A stretch of 64,000 nt of DNA from Pholiota molesta (GCA_014925825.1 JACGCK010000028.1:62001-126000); one strand, 5' to 3'. Positions 53,430 through 64,000 are shown, counted from the stretch's first letter. Translations and numbers: made by a program. Notes: a model not told the origin generated them from the sequence alone.

Positions 53430-54325
53430 AACATCAATGTGCGCTTCTGAGTCGACTAACCCTCCTGCCGATAGCGAGCCATTGGAGATTTAATACCGAG
53501 GACTGGGACACTGGGAGGATGTGCAGAGTACAATGCCATTATCTTGATCTACCCAGCTGAGCTAAAGCGATTGTAACAATATAACGACGCTTCTGTCGTG
53601 ATCCGCAAAGAACATGCGCAAGTATTTGTCACATGCAGGACCGATACGAAGTCGGCGACGTCAGTTCCACCAGCACCGTCTGGAATGGCTATGGCGGAGA
53701 CACGTTCGCCTTTGCTCTGACCCAGTCAACCAGCCGCCTCGCCGAAAATTCCGTCGCCGATCTCATCCAAGGAGGCATTCCAGTGATCTTCGCCGGATGC
53801 TAACCATGCTGGTCGAGCCGCACAGCCATCGACGTGCACCACTGGACGTGGCTAATCCTCGAAGCACATAGCCGCACGGCCAGCCTGACGTCGAGCGACC
53901 CACGCGACGTGTCCCAGATTGATTTCAGGAGCTACGCCATCGGCGGCAAAGAAGATCTGAATGTAACGTACGAGGGCATCCAGCTCGCACGCAGGATGAT
54001 GGCGGCGGCTGAGCCGTTCGTACGAAACCCTGACGGAACCATCACGGAGGAGCTGCCTAGGCCTGAAGAACAAACTGAGGCGAAGATCAAGCAGTGGATG
54101 AGGAATGATGCTTGGTGACACCATGCTAGCTGCGCGGTTCCCATTGGGCTGGACAATGACACGAACTCGGTGTTGGAATTTGAGTTTAGAATGAAGGGGG
54201 TCAGGCTTGGGTGTTGTTGTTGCGAGTGTGTTCCCCATACATCGTTTCGGCAATTTACATGATCTCGGAGAAGGCTGCTGATGTTATTATCCAGGATGCC
54301 CAAGCTTCACGCGTGCAGAGAATAG
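53430..54325 (+). pseudogene. Relic of a GMC oxidoreductase gene
   Basis: Matches the intact GMC protein at 24920-26975 in order. NPPADSEPLEI then PRTGTLGGCAEYNAIILIYP appear at 53470-53570. A gap of about 250 residues follows, then MQDRYEVGDVSSTSTVWNG (53633), HHWTWLILEAHSRTASLTSS (53834), EGIQLARRMMAAAEPFVRN and HHASCAVPIGLDNDTNSVLE (54119 on). In-frame stops occur at the codon after FAGC and inside the catalytic WxHHASC motif (GGA changed to TGA), and frames change near the two ends. These are substitutions and a large deletion, so this is true decay, not only sequence error. Confidence 0.88.
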
Positions 54326-54526
54326 CATAAGAGAAATTCGTGTTGTAATATTTCAATAGTGTAGATAGTGGCATTAACAGCCTAGGCAATCCACGAGCAT
54401 CAAGTCAATTATCGTCAAACGAGTAGTAAACCAATAACATTACTCACGTATTTAACTGGAAAGGCTTTGATTAAGACCTTCCTCCTATTACAACAACCGA
54501 TAAGCATAGAGAATTGTTTGGGATAT

Positions 54527-55123
54527 TCATGTGCATCTTACCACACCGTTTCCGCCAACTCCTACATGTATATCCCCTACATAATCATAAACATGGCGTT
54601 CCCTTGCAATTACGTTGTCGACTACTCTGAATTTCCAAGAAGTTGAAGTAGCTATCACGTATTCCGGTGATTCGAAAGCGACTCGACTTCCCCACTTGTG
54701 CATGGCAAGGTAGCTGGGTACGTCATGGCGGTTTGAATCGATGAGGCGGTATCTTGAGGACTGCATCCAAGTGGGAGCTTTACTAAGCAATGGGATGTGT
54801 TCTTCATTGTACCAACTATTGAAATCTTCCTCTCTTTCAACCGTCGGGGTCATTGCATTGCAGACGAGAATGTGCTGGGTATCGACTGACATCGTCATTC
54901 CAGTCGCGTTCTCTAGAGGTTTGTAGACGCGCCATTGCGTCGGTGTTATATCGCCATCGCCTTTTAGCTTGGAAACCAAGGATAGAATGGATTCCCCAGG
55001 AAGGTTGACCATGCAATTTAGAACGTCCTGTTCTGCGGACGCGTAGATGGATAAGGAGACGAGATTGTCAGAACCGAGGAGACGACATAACGAATGGATG
55101 ATGGCGCCTAGCACATAGCACAA
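54527..55123 (-). CDS. EthD-like dimeric alpha-beta barrel protein (5' end uncertain)
   Basis: Open frame of 198 codons. NAMTPTVEREEDFNSWYNEE and HIPLLSKAPTWMQSSRYRLI are the pattern of ferredoxin-like barrel domains of the EthD group, common in basidiomycetes, where a WYxxEHIP motif sits on the first helix. The end HVYDYVGDIHVGVGGNGVVR looks complete. The N-terminal part seems to need one or two further exons up to about 55450 (for example a segment VPDSEDLQEMLNMTSVFL near 55300 on the minus strand). Such proteins include dye-degrading and aromatic-modifying enzymes, but many have no known activity. Confidence 0.6.
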   Translation of the reverse strand: MCYVLGAIIHSLCRLLGSDNLVSLSIYASAEQDVLNCMVNLPGESILSLVSKLKGDGDITPTQWRVYKPLENATGMTMSVDTQHILVCNAMTPTVEREEDFNSWYNEEHIPLLSKAPTWMQSSRYRLIDSNRHDVPSYLAMHKWGSRVAFESPEYVIATSTSWKFRVVDNVIARERHVYDYVGDIHVGVGGNGVVRCT

Positions 55124-56217
55124 AGTTCAGAGAGATCGGTGGAATCCCAGAGAGAGTATCAATTTACGACTCCAGCCTCTTTCGTGAGGACTTCCTGTCT
55201 GCAACTCCTTTTCTTCAACGGAGGGTGCACTCTGGTTTTGGAACATAACAAGAAACACAGAGGTCATGTTCAGCATTTCTTGGAGGTCCTCAGAGTCAGG
55301 TACGCGGGTAAGTCGGATTATCGCGATAACCTCGACGAAAAACGATGTGGAAGCGATGAGAAAGAGTGACTCGGGACTCGGGAGTTGGCAAGCCCGTAAG
55401 TTCTGGCAATGCCCAATTTAGGTAGTATTTACTCACGGGTCCTCAAAACCATTTTATTGCCATTTTCAAGCCATTTTACACTGTTCCCTCTTCAAATCAG
55501 ATGTACAACTCATTTGTTCTCTGGGCCTAATCGACTATCCATACCGAGGCTAGTTGATGACCCAAGCTGAGCCCATGTATAGTCTGTAATTTGTCTGCAA
55601 TCCAGTCTGGTGTTTCCAAGCTTCTTCCCATGCAACAAAAGTATCAAACGCGTGTATCCATTCCGTTCCCAAGTGCTGTCTCAGATGCAACACGAAAACC
55701 GCATGCATGCATGTCATTATAATTATATGCATTGCCGTTAGAATGCTAATCATGATGGTAATACATTCTGCGTATTCGTCGGCAGTGGTGAATACAAAGA
55801 CGTTCGGGATATGAAGAAGGGTGTAGGAATATTGTCGTCGATTTTTATGCAGGGGGTGTAGTAGAACTCCAGAATAAGAGTACTACTGGCATCATGCACC
55901 TTCAAGTGGCCGCCTCTACCTCCGCGGCTTTTTCGCGTCGCCAGACAACTTTAGAATAGCACATCATGAATGTGCGAGTCATGCGAAATAGAATTAAACA
56001 ACTGATACCGCATTACCAACGGAGTAAGTAAGTAAGTACATTCAGATACCGGACTCGCAGCTTCTCGAACATGAGACAGCCTGGACCTGAGGACGTGAGA
56101 AATGACGGGCGCCTATTTTGTTATCTGATGAGGGCGTGGCGCAAGCATGGCGTTCTCACATAAAAACTCGTTTTCTCTACCTTGCATGCCCTACTTTCTA
56201 ACTTCTCAACTACATTT
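55124..56217. other. Intergenic region with a relic of the KDEL-receptor 3' flank
   Basis: Contains probable upstream exons of the EthD-like gene (to about 55450). At 55677-55870 there is a diverged copy of sequence found at 57606-57795. The rest is AT-rich and featureless. Confidence 0.45.
55677..55870 (+). repeat. Diverged direct repeat of 57606-57795
   Basis: Shared anchors in order: CTGTCTCAGA, GCATGCATGCATG.CATTATAAT, AATCATGATG.TAATACAT, GTCGGC.GTGGTGAATA, GTCGTCG and ATGCAGGGxGT. The second copy covers the 3' UTR and final codons of the KDEL receptor gene. Confidence 0.75.
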
Positions 56218-57261
56218 ATGGCTTTGCTTGAAGATTTTGGGTCCAGTATCCTTGCAGTACCCGACGATGCGTCTCCCACCCCTGCGATCGAACCATCAGA
56301 TCCAGATGTCATAGTTGCTTCCCCTCCTGAGGATCCAACGCCGACCGTTCATAAACAACGTGATCCTGATTTTTACTTCAACAGTATCTTTGTGGTCTTC
56401 GAGGTATATCCTATGATCTGCTAGTTATTGCATACATGGTTGGCTCATAAACTCCTACGTTAGGCCGAAAATACTTTATTTCGAGTTCCGAGCCATATTT
56501 TCTGCAACGAATCGGAAATTTTTGCAAAGGAGTTCAATCTGCCCACTCTAAATAATCCCTCAGGCGCGACGTCGACCATTGTCTTACATGACATTCAAAG
56601 GGAAGATTTTTGCAATCTCTTGAAGGCCTTGTATCCCCTGTAAGTAATCAATATCTTCATTATATTATTGCCCATTTACTTTATCTGATGATCAAAACAC
56701 CATTTCTTCGTAGCGCTCTCTCGACGAAACTTTCCCTCTCTGAGTCGGAATGGATCTCTATATTGATGCTTTCGACGAAGTGGTGCTTCAAAAACTTGAG
56801 GATAATCGCGATCTCAGAGCTGGAATCGCTCAATTCAATCACATCTGTCAACAAAATCATTTTCGGACGCTTCTGCTCCATTTCTTCTTGGCTCCTTGCT
56901 GGGCTGGTAGAAATTGTGGAGAGGGAGGAATCTATGAGCGATGACGATATGGTTGCTCTGGATCATATTACGGTCATTGCACTGTTCAAATTGCGGGAGC
57001 TAAGACTGCGGAAGAATGGCATTTACTATAACAGCGGTTCCACTCACTCCATTACAATGGATGCCATACGTAGCGCATTCGATACTGAACTGGTCGCCGT
57101 GCAAATAGAAGAGACGAAATTTGTTGTTGGTATGTAAACCATTTATTCGCCATGACAGGATGTGCTGACAAGGATTGACATTAGCGTCGTCCGAGTCTAA
57201 GGTGTCCTCTACTCCACCACCGAAAATGCCAACAAAGGGAAAGAAGAAAGGGAAGAAGTAA
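56218..57261 (+). CDS. BTB/POZ domain protein
   Basis: Four exons (56218-56403, 56464-56639, 56714-57129, 57185-57261) give 284 residues; an in-frame ATG at 56182 could add 12. The N-terminal 45 residues are acidic and Pro-rich. RDPDFYFNSIFVVFEAENTL and FRVPSHIFCNESEIFAKEFN form the first half of the BTB fold, and TIVLHDIQREDFCNLLKALY the second. A helical C-terminal part (SILMLSTKWCFKNLRIIAIS) follows. The protein ends in a Lys/Gly-rich tail (KMPTKGKKKGKK). Same family as 22749-23666, with the same split of the ALYP helix by an intron, but diverged. Role unknown; protein-protein interaction expected. Confidence 0.88.
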
Positions 57262-57774
57262 CAATCATTGTCAATGATATAATTTCTTCAACTAAGTAGT
57301 AGGATACATTGAGGATACAGCTGTGTAGTGAATCAGAACGTTCCATATGTACATATATACTGATAATTCGGAACGGGAATTTCAGGCAAAAGTCAAATCG
57401 GCTGATGTACACATGAGATATTTCGTGTCTTCGAAGGTCTTCGAGAAAACGCAATAAATGAATGATCATCAAGGACACATTGGAGCGACACTTCAGCGAC
57501 TTCACGGAGTTCAAACGGATATTTTGAATTCGTACGTACATTACTTATCGTGATCTGGTCATCGAACTGGTATACCTTCCTTCCCATTGACATATAGATC
57601 TAGAGTACTGTCTCAGACGCAGTGCAAAAGCGCATGCATGCATGCCATTATAATATATGCGTAGTCGTAACAACGCGAATCATGATGTAAATACATCCGG
57701 GATATACGTCGGCGGTGGTGAATATATAGGCGTACGGGATAGAGGAAAGGTTGGGGAATCACGGTCGTCGCAGT
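57262..57774. other. Convergent intergenic region
   Basis: Between the stop of the BTB gene and the stop of the KDEL receptor gene. Includes the diverged repeat 57606-57795. AT-rich, with polyadenylation-like signals; no gene. Confidence 0.45.
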
Positions 57775-58963
57775 TCATGCAGGGAGTTCGAACTTTTGTC
57801 CTTGCAGTACTCTGTTGGTAGAGACATCGAATGGTCAGTGCTGGGAAACAAATGGGGGTGGGAAAAGGGCATACTTTGTGAAGTAGACATAGAAAAAGTC
57901 TAGGTAAAGACCAGTTTGGACAATGCCAGCTGTCACTGCTATTGGGTCTACCAAGCCTTCCGAGAAATACCTGTAAAAGTAAAAGGGCAGTTAGTCACTG
58001 TCGGGCCCCCAGAACATGTAGCCAATTATAAATAAATGTATAAAAAGTGATGTCATCATCGGGATACCGCTCTGTCGCTCGAAGCCGGCGGCGAACACGT
58101 AGCATCAGGAATCGGAGACCGATGCAAATAACATCTAGCTAGAGGACGGTTAGAGAGGAGGAAGAAATAACGCACCTGTAAATCCAATTTGGGATATACA
58201 ACGCCCTGTAAGCGCCAAGTGCAGCCAAGTAATGCGTCGTGATAGTTTCTGCCTCGCCCGTACGCTGGAGCATGAAGAGCTGGGGGAGAATAGCAACCGC
58301 CTCCAGCCAGATCGAGAACGACCAAAGGATCTCAGAGACCCAGAATTTGTAGTTGAAGATGAGCGCGAAGATGACGCAGGGACCGAGGAGGTATTCGACG
58401 CGGAAGGTATCGATAGAGGGGTCGTGCGTTGGCCTGTAGGTGTTCCAGATAGTCAGAAGCTTGTAATATGTCGCGAAGAACGCGATTCGGAAAGGAGGTA
58501 GGGTGGCAGGGTGGGGCTGACCTGTATTTGACCTTCATGAGGTAGAGAATGTAACAGCTGCTAGCAATGAAGAAGAGCTTCATCACGGAGTTGTACAGCG
58601 ATACATAGCGGAAGAAGAGGTCGAGGTAGCGTGCAACGAAAACGACCACGTAGAGCGCTTGCGTTCGGAATGAAATACCTGCACATAGGAGAAGTCAGCC
58701 GTCCGTTCAACTGTTTCCTTGGGCAGTAGCAGAGAAAGATGGCCCATGTCAGTGTGAAGTGGAGATATGTACATACCCCTACATGACCGCGTAGTTTGTA
58801 CCTTGTGCAACAATATGAAAATTGACGCGAGATGCGACAGGTCACCTAATTACCCATGCAAACATGCACAGCCAATACGCAGTAGTAATGTAACATCATT
58901 TATTAGCGCTCATTCGTCCGGCTCAAGCAATAACAACGCACCAAGAAACCTGAAAATATTCAT
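57775..58963 (-). CDS. ERD2: ER lumen protein-retaining receptor (KDEL/HDEL receptor)
   Basis: Six exons on the minus strand (58963-58942, 58845-58777, 58678-58522, 58433-58176, 57970-57875, 57811-57775) give exactly 212 residues, the standard length of the family. The protein starts MNIFRFLGDLSHLASIFILL with the conserved GDLSHL. GISFRTQALYVVVFVARYLD and FFRYVSLYNSVMKLFFIASS come next, then THDPSIDTFRVEYLLGPC, WSFSIWLEAVAILPQLFMLQ and ETITTHYLAALGAYRALYI. The end is VLQGQKFELPA, close to the KKLSLPA-type tail of animal receptors. Seven membrane helices are expected. It binds K/HDEL-tagged proteins in the Golgi and returns them to the ER in COPI vesicles. Every exon joins in frame with no error. 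Confidence 0.97.
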
Positions 58964-61796
58964 CTTTCTACTTTTCGCGATACGTTTCGAGGGCGTTAGA
59001 AGGAGTTCGGATCCAAAGGCCAAGAGTTCAAGCTCAAGTTCTACTATCGGTTGACGTAAGCCTTTGGGGAAACACCAAGAAAAGGGGATATAGAACGAAG
59101 AAACGCAGGTGGAATTTGCAAGAAAGGCCCGTGGCTGAAGAAACGGGGTTGCAATGTGCCAGGTGCGACTCGGATCAGTGACGACGCTGGCGTGAACGAC
59201 TGCGACGTGTTCGCCCAAAAGGCCCATGACTAAGCAGTTTCCACGTTTAAAATGGCCGTGAGAGAAATGTTGTGTTGAACTTGTCACAAATTGATGTCAC
59301 GTCCTTACGTTCATACCGCAACATCGACACCAACAAGGAGAGACGAGATATCGTTCAATGAAAAACATAAACCAATTATTCTGCCGGAGCCTATCAAAAT
59401 CTTTGCACTACCCAGCTAAAATCAGGCCCTTGCTAGCTGCCACGCTTTTTGCTCTCATTGGAGTCGCCTGGCTTTGATTACTGTCCCAATCTTCTCATCT
59501 GTGCTATCCGCTTGCCTTGGTAGATTCTCTTGAATCTCAGTGCTTCTATGTTTGGGACCTAGAAAAAAATTCCGATCAAAACGGCCAGAAGACATGAACA
59601 CGGTCTCCTCGATATATTGTTTACGAAATCTACAGCAAATACAGCTTCAGCCATGGCTGTGGAAGTCGCTTCCCAAAGGCTCGTGCCGTAGCATGGGTGA
59701 CATTCTAACGACATTCGCTCGAATTTTTTTGCAAGGCTGGTCTAATCTTGGCTGGCCTGTCGGAAATTTGTCGAATAGATGAACTCTTACGTTCTTAGGA
59801 GCAATGCTGAAGGTTATGTACCCGAGTATGGCTCGACGAATAAGCGAGGACTCACTTACAGTGATCTGGGACTTTTGCAGACGTAGAATATACCCTTGAA
59901 GCAGCTGCAAGGTCTTTGCAAGTAGTCACGAGAATCGTCGTCTCCTCCAGTGTCGGCTTCGATATTCTATGGTGAGCTCATCTGTTTCGCCACATCATCT
60001 CGAAACATCTGAATGTAGGACTCACTCTTTCTACCCAGGAATGGCACGTTATTCAATCTTTGGGAGTCCAGGAACATACTCTGTCGCAAAAGATTGGAAT
60101 CCCGCTTCTAAGTACGCTCTGCTGACAGGTGGGGTACAAGTGCCCAAGCTCACGGAGTCGCTCTCGATTGTCGCTGGAGAAGTCGAGGTCCCATCTGAGG
60201 TACTTGGCACTAAACTCTGATTCACCAAAGTTGCTGGTTAGGCAGAAGGCAGACCGTCTTGTGAACCTGGGAATGCGATGCGGCTGTTCTAGAAATGGTC
60301 CGGATGACTGGTCAAGAAAAACCATCAGCAGCTACCATCCATTCTGATCGTCCGTCGCATGAAGTTAATGCCATTGCATTGCCTCCTTGTTCCACCGCTG
60401 GATGTTGCTGAAGAGATTGGTATCTTCCCTCGCTGCACATGAATTGACCAACATTGGATTAGGCTGTTCTGGCTTGCTCTGGTCTGGATGACTGGGCAAG
60501 AAAAACCGTCAGCTGCTGTGAACCATTCAGATTCTCAGTCACATGGGGTCAATGCCGTTTACTTCGTGTCCTATTGCTAGATGTTGCCGAAGAGATTGCT
60601 ATCTTTCTCGCTGGAGTTGATCAACATTGGATTATTCTCAGCGATACCTGACAATTGTCTGATGTCGAAAGAGCAGCGAGAGCCTTGAATATATCACGAA
60701 AATAGAATATCATACATAAATAGAACATCACACTTCCCAATTCCTGGAAAGCTCTGATGGTTTGTATTGTTTTTTTAGGTGCTTAGTCGCCTCTCCGTCT
60801 CCCTTGGAATCTAGCACGTCGTATAAGCAAGGTATGTATCTTTCACTACTGTTATCCACTATTTAAATTTTGAGGTATTTAAAGCTACGTTTCGGCGAGT
60901 CAATGATAATTACAAACCACTGAAGATGCCACCGCAGTTCTTTCTAAAGATATCAAACCAGTCCACAACAATAAGGCCGCAAGTGACAATTCACACCTAA
61001 ATACTATCATCGTATCAGTAGGATCAGAGTAGGATTACACTGTTTTACGCAGGTTTTACGGTTCAAATATGCCGCTTTACATACATACAACATAGTAACA
61101 TACAGAATTCTTGGAGGATGCACACGTGCAGTGTTAAGTTACTGAGCGCTTATTTTGACCTTTGTAGGGATTACCTGTCGAGGGTAACCTTGGTAAGAAT
61201 TTATTTTGGCTGATTTTAAAACCTGGCTACATGTCTTTCCTCTCATTTATTGGCTTGCAGTTTTGTACAATGTACGAGCGACGAGCATCGACTCAGGCTG
61301 ACGTTAAAACCTTGCCGAGCGGTGATCTTCAGGCCGAATTCTCAGAATAGAAAGCAGCCATTCGATTCTCAAAACGTTCAACTTCGAATCTTCTTTGTAC
61401 GATGATCGCAACTATGTTATTTTGCGGATGAGTACCATGCGATGTGATACGCATAAGTCATGAGTCCATGGCTGAAAACATTTTTGTAAACATAAGCCCC
61501 GCTTGCACTGACATATCTTTGCATGAATGATGAGGGTAGGTTTGAAAATCAAAATCACTGCTCAGACTCGGAGTTCTCGCCCTTGATATCGACTTGATAT
61601 GTATATAATTATGTACTCTGTGAGGTCGAAAAAAGGTTAGTCTATATTATTGTACCGGCAGCGGCATTTTGAGCCGATTCCAGTGGAATCGGCATTTGTT
61701 TTGAACGTAGGAGTATCTTTACCGCGATAATACGTACACTAGAAAGATACTCTACCATCCCTACAATATATTAAGATTTTTTTCTGCTATGAGCAG
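58964..61796. other. Long region without a confident gene
   Basis: About 2.8 kb of AT-rich sequence. A tandem duplication of some 180 bases lies at 60282-60632. Short ORFs elsewhere (for example near 59540 and 59969) have no protein-like pattern or consistent splice sites. Confidence 0.4.
60282..60632 (+). repeat. Diverged tandem duplication, unit about 180 bases
   Basis: Copy 1 starts near 60282 and copy 2 near 60462. Both run GGCTGTTCT, GGATGACTGG.CAAGAAAAACC, TCAATGCC-like, GATGTTGC.GAAGAGATTG, TCGCTG and ending CAACATTGGATTA. Confidence 0.8.
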
Positions 61797-61803
61797 TATA
61801 AAA
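61797..61803 (+). promoter_or_regulatory. TATA box of the secreted-protein gene
   Basis: TATAAAAGCAGAC stands 86 bases upstream of the ATG at 61883. The identical 13-base word precedes the minus-strand paralogue. Confidence 0.65.
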
Positions 61804-61882
61804 GCAGACATTTTACTACTCCTAAACCTCAGATCTTGCAAGACTCTCTTTCCCTCGTCTACCAACGAACAACTCAAACATC

Positions 61883-62828
61883 ATGTTCTCCCTCAAATCT
61901 GCTTTTGTGATTGGTCTTGCAGCGATCGCCGTCGGCGTCAACGCTGAGTCGCACACTGTGCACTTCACTAACAAGTAAGAAACTACGGCAGATTATTTTC
62001 TATGATATATACTCATCTTTTCTCCCATAGTTGTGGCTTTGGAACCGTCAGTCAAATGTTGATGGAATTGACCTTGTTCCTTCTTTACTCATGAGTTCCT
62101 ATAGCCAACTTTAATACAAGGTGGAACCGTCCTGTCAACCGGGGGTGATTTCACTTCGAACGGACCTCTTACTGCAGCCATTGCGTACGTTTTATAGCGG
62201 GTTATTTATCTGCCACTGATTTACAATCGTTCGGATGTAGGTATTTGCAAACAGGTACTTGCTTCAGCTCAAAGATTGTTATTTCGAAGCTAATCTAATT
62301 GTTTAATAAAGGCGGTTGTGGGTTCAACGGAGAGGGTTGCACTCTGATCGAGACCACTCTTGTTAATCCTACCTCCCCAGGAAGTGGATCTAGCACCGAC
62401 ATTTCACTTATTCCTCCGTATGTTTTAGATCATCGCGTCGTTTTCCTCTGTTATTTAATGCGTTTTACAGTCACTCGTTCTCCGTGACTTCTGGATTTGG
62501 GTAATAATTGCATCTCAACCAAATCTCAACCTCCGTGTCATACTCAACTCATGACTGCGTTCTAGATATTTTAACGGCTGCGATACAGCAGGAGCAGACT
62601 GTAAGTCTTACCTTCCTTCTAAAGGGTTAAACCGCCTGGCCTAATTGCTCACCATAAATTTAGGCACCAATGCTAATTGCCCAACCGCATTCCATGTATC
62701 CACCGACACTGGTGTCCAAGTTGCTTGCCAAACTAACAATGTAAGAACAAATTAATTCCAGAATTAGCCTGAACATCTGTTCTAATTTGAGCTACTAGGT
62801 CAATCTTGCGATTACTTTCTGCGACTGA
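61883..62828 (+). CDS. Small secreted protein, basidiomycete 'glycopeptide' type
   Basis: Nine exons (61883-61974, 62031-62046, 62105-62184, 62241-62254, 62312-62417, 62471-62500, 62566-62600, 62664-62740, 62799-62828) join in frame to 159 residues. The signal peptide is MFSLKSAFVIGLAAIAVGVN and the mature start is ESHTVHFTNNCGFGTPTLIQ. Then come GGCGFNGEGCTLIETTLVNP, SGSSTDISLIPPHSFSVTSG, FGYFNGCDTAGADCTNANCP and a last exon ending NLAITFCD. About ten Cys suggest a disulfide-braced fold; the opening resembles thaumatin-like proteins, and proteins of this sort are annotated 'glycopeptide' in mushroom genomes. Exons 2 and 4 are 16 and 14 nt. A strong TATA box suggests high or regulated expression. 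Molecular function is unknown. Confidence 0.9.
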
Positions 62829-63267
62829 GATTGAGTTGGAAGCCGTTGGACTCGGAGGTCCCTAAGTCTGTGTTAACGCTTGTGATTGGGCTGTAAATAA
62901 TAATAAAATGTGCTACCAGAATATTTAGTGATGAGAACGTCGATCTGACTTTGAATATGCAATGACGGGCGCCTATTCTGGATTCATCAAAGCAACGATA
63001 ATGGGTGCTAAAAGAGCCAAATTTCAGAGGATCAACCCATTCCCGTATATTGAGCTATAAGGCTATATCCCAAAAAATTTGAGCTTATGCTTCGTTGAAC
63101 ATTCCAATTGGTTCATCGCTTTTTCACAACTTTTTCACCTCAGGCTCTAGGGAAGATGTCAATATACACCACGTGACTGGAGAATTTGTCTGCTGCCGCC
63201 GTGCCGGACCCGGCCTTCGTCACTGTACATCCTCCTCCTCGCTCAACGGCGCGCGAGCAAAGCCACC
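62829..63267. other. Intergenic region
   Basis: 3' flank of the secreted-protein gene with AATAAAA at about 62900, then the promoter of GEP4. No gene seen. Confidence 0.5.
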
Positions 63268-64000
63268 ATGCCGCTGAACATTCCTGGAGTCTTGGTGCCA
63301 TTCCAGCTCTTGATACAGCCAAGGCTGGTTATCCCTGGCGTAATAGTGAAAGGTATCTGCACTCCGAGGCCCTAGTAACCTATCAGTATTTCTGATCCAC
63401 GCCTGGCACAGGAAGACATCCGCCATATCGACTTTGCAGCGCTGAAACGGGCGGGATACCGGGGTGCGGTATTTGACAAGGATAATTGTTTGGTATGGGC
63501 TCTTGCATTCATGTTGGGTCTTTTGGTAAACTTTGCTTCCGTGCAGACGATACCACACAAAGACACCCTCGTTCCAGAGCTTCAGGTCAGCAATCACGCG
63601 TTATTGTCGTTCCATGGCGCGAAAACTGAGTTTGCTGTAGGAATCATGGAAGGAGTGTCGCGAAATTTTTGGCGAAGGCAATGTTCTCATCGTCAGCAAC
63701 TCCGCGGGCACATACCTAGATGCGGGGGGCTACTGGTATGCTCGCATTCCCTTCTAACTGACAATGCCCCACACTAATATAGCATTGATATTATTTGCAG
63801 ACTGAGTCGGTCACTCACCACCTGGGCGTCCCCGTCCTGCAGCACAAGGCATTCAAACCAGCGTACTCGTGTATCACCGCGATCCGCACCTACTTCTCGT
63901 CGCTCCGTTCTCCCATCCTCGACCATGAACTCATCGTCGTCGGCGACCGCATTTTACCGACGTTGTCCTCGCGAACCGAATGCGCTTGCAAGCGGATCGC
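63268..64000 (+). CDS. GEP4: Mitochondrial phosphatidylglycerophosphatase (partial, 3' end beyond window)
   Basis: Exon 1 (63268-63352) encodes MPLNIPGVLVPFQLLIQPRL, the usual N-terminus. Exon 2 (63416 on) encodes DIRHIDFAALKRAGYRGAVF followed by DKDNCL, the HAD phosphatase motif DxDxT/N with its nucleophilic Asp. Later exons give TIPHKDTLVPELQ, ECREIFGEGNVLIVSNSAGT (motif II Ser), TESVTHHLGVPVLQHKAFKP and ELIVVGDRI (motif with Asp). The enzyme dephosphorylates phosphatidylglycerophosphate to phosphatidylglycerol in cardiolipin synthesis. Two single-base losses break the frame: in the G-run after DAG (near 63727, six G where seven fit) and in the T-run after GDRI (near 63935). Each restores family wording when allowed for, so they look like sequence errors. 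Confidence 0.92.

Noticed and set aside
1..64000. CRISPR arrays, bacterial operons or riboswitches
   Set aside because: No regularly spaced short repeats were seen, and the intron-rich gene structure is that of a fungal nuclear genome.

Overview
The window looks like genomic DNA of a basidiomycete fungus, most likely an agaricomycete. Genes are dense and broken by many short (about 50-60 nt) GT-AG introns. Families typical of that group are present: a secreted GMC oxidoreductase, BTB/POZ proteins, small secreted cysteine-rich proteins and Ngaro-type tyrosine-recombinase retrotransposons. I placed exons by reading splice sites and checking the frame against what I know of each family; nothing was aligned to a database.

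Layout. 1-333: C-terminus of a glutathione S-transferase. 727-4428: hormone-sensitive-lipase-like hydrolase with a long C-terminal extension. 4957-5908 (-): nine-exon secreted protein that is a paralogue of 61883-62828. 7319-8368: clathrin light chain. 8598-10027 (-): monoacylglycerol lipase. 10694-13528: mitochondrial ABC half-transporter. 13877-14971: coiled-coil protein. 15494-17452: prephenate dehydrogenase. 17.8-20.3 kb: gene-poor, with a truncated tRNA-Tyr copy and an intact intron-containing tRNA-Tyr. 20862-22564: saccharopine-dehydrogenase-like oxidoreductase. 22749-23666 (-): BTB protein. 23953-24243 (-): Cys-rich secreted peptide. 24920-26975 (-): GMC oxidoreductase. 27844-29593 and 40326-40863 (-): the two halves of an MFS transporter gene, split by a 10.7 kb insertion of two Ngaro-like retrotransposons in convergent orientation. 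41298-44626: glucosidase II alpha (GH31). 45265-49517: a low-complexity protein and small unknown genes. 49.5-53.4 kb: no confident gene. 53.4-54.3 kb: GMC relic. 54527-55123 (-): EthD-like protein. 56218-57261: second BTB protein. 57775-58963 (-): KDEL receptor. 61883-62828: secreted paralogue. 63268-64000: start of the PGP phosphatase GEP4.

The genes are mostly independent housekeeping functions: ER retrieval and glycoprotein trimming (KDEL receptor, glucosidase II), clathrin coats, aromatic amino acid synthesis, mitochondrial export and cardiolipin synthesis, and lipid hydrolysis. No biosynthetic cluster is visible.

Three points stand out. First, the double Ngaro insertion has palindromic recombination junctions and breaks a transporter gene. 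Second, the secreted paralogue pair shares a nine-exon plan with 14- and 16-nt microexons and an identical core promoter word. Third, conserved genes repeatedly lose one base at or near homopolymer runs (GH31, GEP4, MFS, 47.9 kb gene, 49.1 kb gene). This looks more like sequencing or assembly error than decay and should temper every pseudogene call here.
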